Assembly: GCF_039634785.1 (NCBI RefSeq)
Contig: NZ_JBBIAB010000011.1
Span: forward strand, 124,001-188,000
Origin: Tistrella mobilis
GTDB taxonomy: Bacteria; Pseudomonadota; Alphaproteobacteria; Tistrellales; Tistrellaceae
Direction of reading: 5' to 3'
Length of the DNA stretch: 64,000 bases
Shown one piece after another: positions 61,924-64,000 of this stretch. The notes beneath the pieces were generated by a model. It did not search any database, had not been told where the DNA came from, and worked only from the letters and a program-made list of their open reading frames with translations. Positions within the stretch are counted from its first letter, which is position 1. Every line of letters begins with the position of its first letter. The translations under genes were made by a program, and so were the position numbers.

Positions 61924-63480
61924 ATGACCGAACAGCTTCCCCAGCCGGCCGCGATCCGCACCCGCGATTTCGCCGCCCGCCGCCACGCCAACCGCCTGCG
62001 CCGCTATGGCGCCGGACTGATGGCCGGTGTGGCGCTTGCCCTGCCGCTGGCCGCCGTCGGCGGCACGGTGATCGCGCCGGTGCCCGCCAATGCCGCTTCG
62101 CTGCCCGAAAGCTTCGCGCCGCTGGCCGAGAAGGTGATGCCGGCGGTGGTGAACATCTCTACCACCCAGGAGGTGCAGCAGCCGAGCGGGCCCGAGCAGA
62201 TGCTGCCCTTCGACCTGCCCGAGAACTCCCCCTTCCGCCGCTTCTTCGAACCCTTCATGCAGGGCCAGCAGCCCACCCATCCCCAGGTGGTGAATGCGCT
62301 GGGATCGGGCTTCATCATCGATCCCTCGGGCTATGTCGTGACCAACAACCACGTCATCGACGGCGCCACCGAAATCAAGGTCACGCTGGAAGACAAGAGC
62401 CAGTACACCGCCAAGCTGGTGGGCCGCGACCCGCTGACCGACCTTGCGCTGCTGAAGATCGAGGCCGGCCACGACCTGCCGGCGGTTCAGTTCGGCGACA
62501 GCGACGCCGCCCGGGTGGGCGACTGGGTGCTGGCGGTCGGCAATCCCTTCGGCCTGGGCGGCACGGTGACCGCCGGCATCGTTTCGGCCCGCAACCGCGA
62601 CATCAATGCCGGCCCCTATGACGATTTCCTGCAGATCGATGCCGCGATCAACCGCGGCAACAGCGGCGGCCCGGTCTTCGACGAAAGCGGCAAGGTGATC
62701 GGCATCAACACCGCCATCTACAGCCCCAATGGCGGGTCGGTCGGCATCGGCTTTTCGATCCCCGCCAATATCGCGACCAAGGTGGTGGCGCAGCTGAAGG
62801 AAAGCGGCAGCATCTCCCGCGGCTGGCTGGGTGTGGAAATCCAGCCGCTGACGCCTGAAATCGCCGAGGCGCTGGGCATGGACAAGCCCGAAGGCGCGCT
62901 GGTCGCCCGGGTGTTGCCGGGCAGCCCGGCGGGCGATGCCGGGCTCGAACGCGGCGATGTGGTGGTGCAGATCGACGGCCAGCCGGTGAAGGATGCCCGC
63001 GACCTGACCCGCAAGGTGGGCGATCTGCAGCCGGGCGACCGGGTGGGCCTGACGGTCCGCCGCCAGGGCGACCAGAAGGATATCCGCATCCGCCTGGGCG
63101 AGCGTCCGCAGGATCTGGCGGCCAACCAGCAGGGCGATCATGCCGATCAGGGCGCCGGTGTGGCGGTGGATGCGCTGGGCGTGCGCCTGGCCCCGATCGA
63201 TGACGGGCTGCGCCAGCGGCTGGGCATCGACGACAGCGTCAAGGGCGTGGCCGTGGTCGACATGCTGCCGCCCAAAGGCGACGACAAGCGGCCCCATGCC
63301 GGCCCCGGCCCGGAGCTGCGCCCCGGCGACGTGATCGAACAGGTGGCCGGCACCGCGGTCGACCGCCCCTCGCAGGTGACGGCGCTGATCGACGAGGCCC
63401 GGGCCCGCAAGCGCGACCACATTCTGCTGCTGGTCGCCCGGGGCAATGAGAGCCGCTTCGTGGCAGTCGAGATCAAGTGA
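61924..63480 (+). CDS. degP: Do-family serine protease DegP/HtrA
   Basis: Periplasmic protease/chaperone of 518 aa. The start at 61924 (MTEQLPQ) leads after a basic region to a hydrophobic signal segment (LMAGVALALPLAAVGG, cut near NAAS). The catalytic triad is complete: His in VTNNHVIDG, Asp in PLTDLALLKI and Ser in NRGNSGGPVFDE. Two PDZ domains follow (about residues 295-390 and 415-510). It degrades or refolds envelope proteins. The next gene is an OmpR-type response regulator, a frequent neighbour of degP. Confidence 0.95.
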   Translation: MTEQLPQPAAIRTRDFAARRHANRLRRYGAGLMAGVALALPLAAVGGTVIAPVPANAASLPESFAPLAEKVMPAVVNISTTQEVQQPSGPEQMLPFDLPENSPFRRFFEPFMQGQQPTHPQVVNALGSGFIIDPSGYVVTNNHVIDGATEIKVTLEDKSQYTAKLVGRDPLTDLALLKIEAGHDLPAVQFGDSDAARVGDWVLAVGNPFGLGGTVTAGIVSARNRDINAGPYDDFLQIDAAINRGNSGGPVFDESGKVIGINTAIYSPNGGSVGIGFSIPANIATKVVAQLKESGSISRGWLGVEIQPLTPEIAEALGMDKPEGALVARVLPGSPAGDAGLERGDVVVQIDGQPVKDARDLTRKVGDLQPGDRVGLTVRRQGDQKDIRIRLGERPQDLAANQQGDHADQGAGVAVDALGVRLAPIDDGLRQRLGIDDSVKGVAVVDMLPPKGDDKRPHAGPGPELRPGDVIEQVAGTAVDRPSQVTALIDEARARKRDHILLLVARGNESRFVAVEIK

Positions 63481-63510
63481 CCGCCGGACGGGTTCATGGT
63501 TGACGTCGTC

Positions 63511-63529
63511 CGGGCCGCGCACCGGCCCG
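63511..63529 (+). terminator. hairpin after degP (first)
   Basis: CGGGCCG (63511-63517) and CGGCCCG (63523-63529) form a perfect 7-bp stem 30 bases after the degP stop. No T-run follows. Confidence 0.4.
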
Positions 63530-63539
63530 AATGACGCCG

Positions 63540-63576
63540 TCCGGAGCGGCTGACCCTCCCTCCTGGTCGCTCCGGA
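63540..63576 (+). terminator. hairpin after degP (second)
   Basis: TCCGGAGCG (63540-63548) and CGCTCCGGA (63568-63576) form a perfect 9-bp stem with a 19-base loop in the 253-base degP-response regulator gap. Confidence 0.4.
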
Positions 63577-63625
63577 TCCAGGACCCGCGGGCAGCGCAGG
63601 GCAGATGCGATGCTTGCGGGGGGAT

Positions 63626-63661
63626 GCGGGCGGGTGCCACCATTCGGGGGTGCCCGCCCGC
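63626..63661 (+). terminator. hairpin after degP (third)
   Basis: GCGGGCGGG (63626-63634) and CCCGCCCGC (63653-63661) form a perfect 9-bp GC stem followed by TCCGTCTTCT. The most terminator-like of the three; it would separate degP from the response regulator. Confidence 0.5.
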
Positions 63662-63733
63662 TCCGTCTTCTGACCGGGTCTTGCGACCCCCTCTCTGAAC
63701 CTTCCTGCCCAATGCTTCGGGACATGCCGGCCC

Positions 63734-64000
63734 ATGAAGATCCTGATCATCGAGGATGACGACCGCACCGCCCAGCAGGCGACGCGCGCGCTGACCGAGG
63801 CCGGCCATGTCGTCGACCGGGCACCCGACGGGCGCGAGGGGCTGTTTCTCGCCACCGGCGGCGGCTATGACGTGATCGTGCTCGACCGGATGCTGCCGGG
63901 GCTGGACGGGCTGGCGGTGCTGGGCGCGCTGCGCGGCGCCGGCCAGGGCGTGCCGGTGCTGATCCTGTCGGCGCTGGCCCATGTCGACGAGCGGGTGCGG
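63734..64000 (+). CDS. OmpR-type response regulator, 5' part (cut by window end)
   Basis: The first 89 codons of a response regulator: N-terminal LIIEDDD acidic cluster, phospho-acceptor Asp in VIVLDRMLPGLDG and the LILSA switch residue. The DNA-binding domain lies beyond the window, so the OmpR class is inferred from the receiver. ATG at 63734. A histidine kinase is likely to follow. Probably an envelope-stress two-component system given degP upstream. Confidence 0.85.
   Translation, partial: MKILIIEDDDRTAQQATRALTEAGHVVDRAPDGREGLFLATGGGYDVIVLDRMLPGLDGLAVLGALRGAGQGVPVLILSALAHVDERVR

Overview
The window is GC-rich, densely packed chromosomal DNA with short or overlapping gene junctions. The gene content is that of an alphaproteobacterium: a def-fmt-truA operon, dnaX-ybaB with a small SRP RNA upstream, ETF-ubiquinone oxidoreductase, a family-4-like uracil-DNA glycosylase without Fe-S cysteines, an FeS-type (6-4) photolyase, and a photolyase/FAD oxidoreductase/DUF1365/CFA-synthase cluster. 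The overall look is Rhodospirillales-like (Tistrella would fit), but that is an impression from gene content and not a placement.

Layout. 0-7 kb: PepSY membrane protein (5' end at the window edge), chemoreceptor, def-fmt-truA (minus) and rmuC. 7.1-10.4 kb: accessory block with a 26-bp perfect palindrome, a beta-helix protein, a 16-codon ORF with a strong ribosome-binding site, a 13-bp perfect hairpin, and a protein with an M29 aminopeptidase/NicX-like metal-site signature. 10.4-19 kb: glycosyltransferase, recR, then a block (DUF4269, Dps, AzlCD, VOC, AraC) separating recR from ybaB-dnaX-ffs. 19-25.5 kb: nudC, an OmpR/histidine-kinase pair, five perfect 15-bp tandem repeats, then GT2, LAB_N and ArnT-like genes that probably modify lipid A or another envelope glycan. 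25.5-34.7 kb: radical SAM protein, moaB, TonB-ExbD-ExbB with a Fur-box-like site, lytic transglycosylase, UDG and ETF-QO.

34.8-38.7 kb is an accessory and partly foreign patch. It holds a HipBA-type pair, an HxlR regulator divergent from a lower-GC GST, and an AbiEi-type antitoxin. The partner toxin of that antitoxin is cut after about 29 codons and fused to a rearranged copy of the 3' end of the neighbouring tetR gene. 38.8-45.7 kb: TetR repressor divergent from a complete RND efflux operon. 45.8-54.5 kb: two convergent light/oxidative-damage operons, SDR-PhrB(FeS)-NTF2 (plus) and CPD photolyase-FAD oxidoreductase-DUF1365-CFA synthase-SDR (minus). 54.6-64 kb: EamA transporter, a 58-residue protein, a membrane protein, an Atm1-like ABC transporter and a BisC-like molybdoenzyme in one minus-strand run, then tRNA-Thr(UGU), DegP and the start of a response regulator.

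The best candidates for undescribed biology are the small-ORF/hairpin/M29-like locus (9.1-10.4 kb) with the palindrome and beta-helix gene beside it, the AbiEi orphan with its leaderless-looking promoter and broken toxin, and the 15-bp repeat array in front of the envelope-glycan operon. No CRISPR array, rRNA, complete insertion sequence or prophage was seen.
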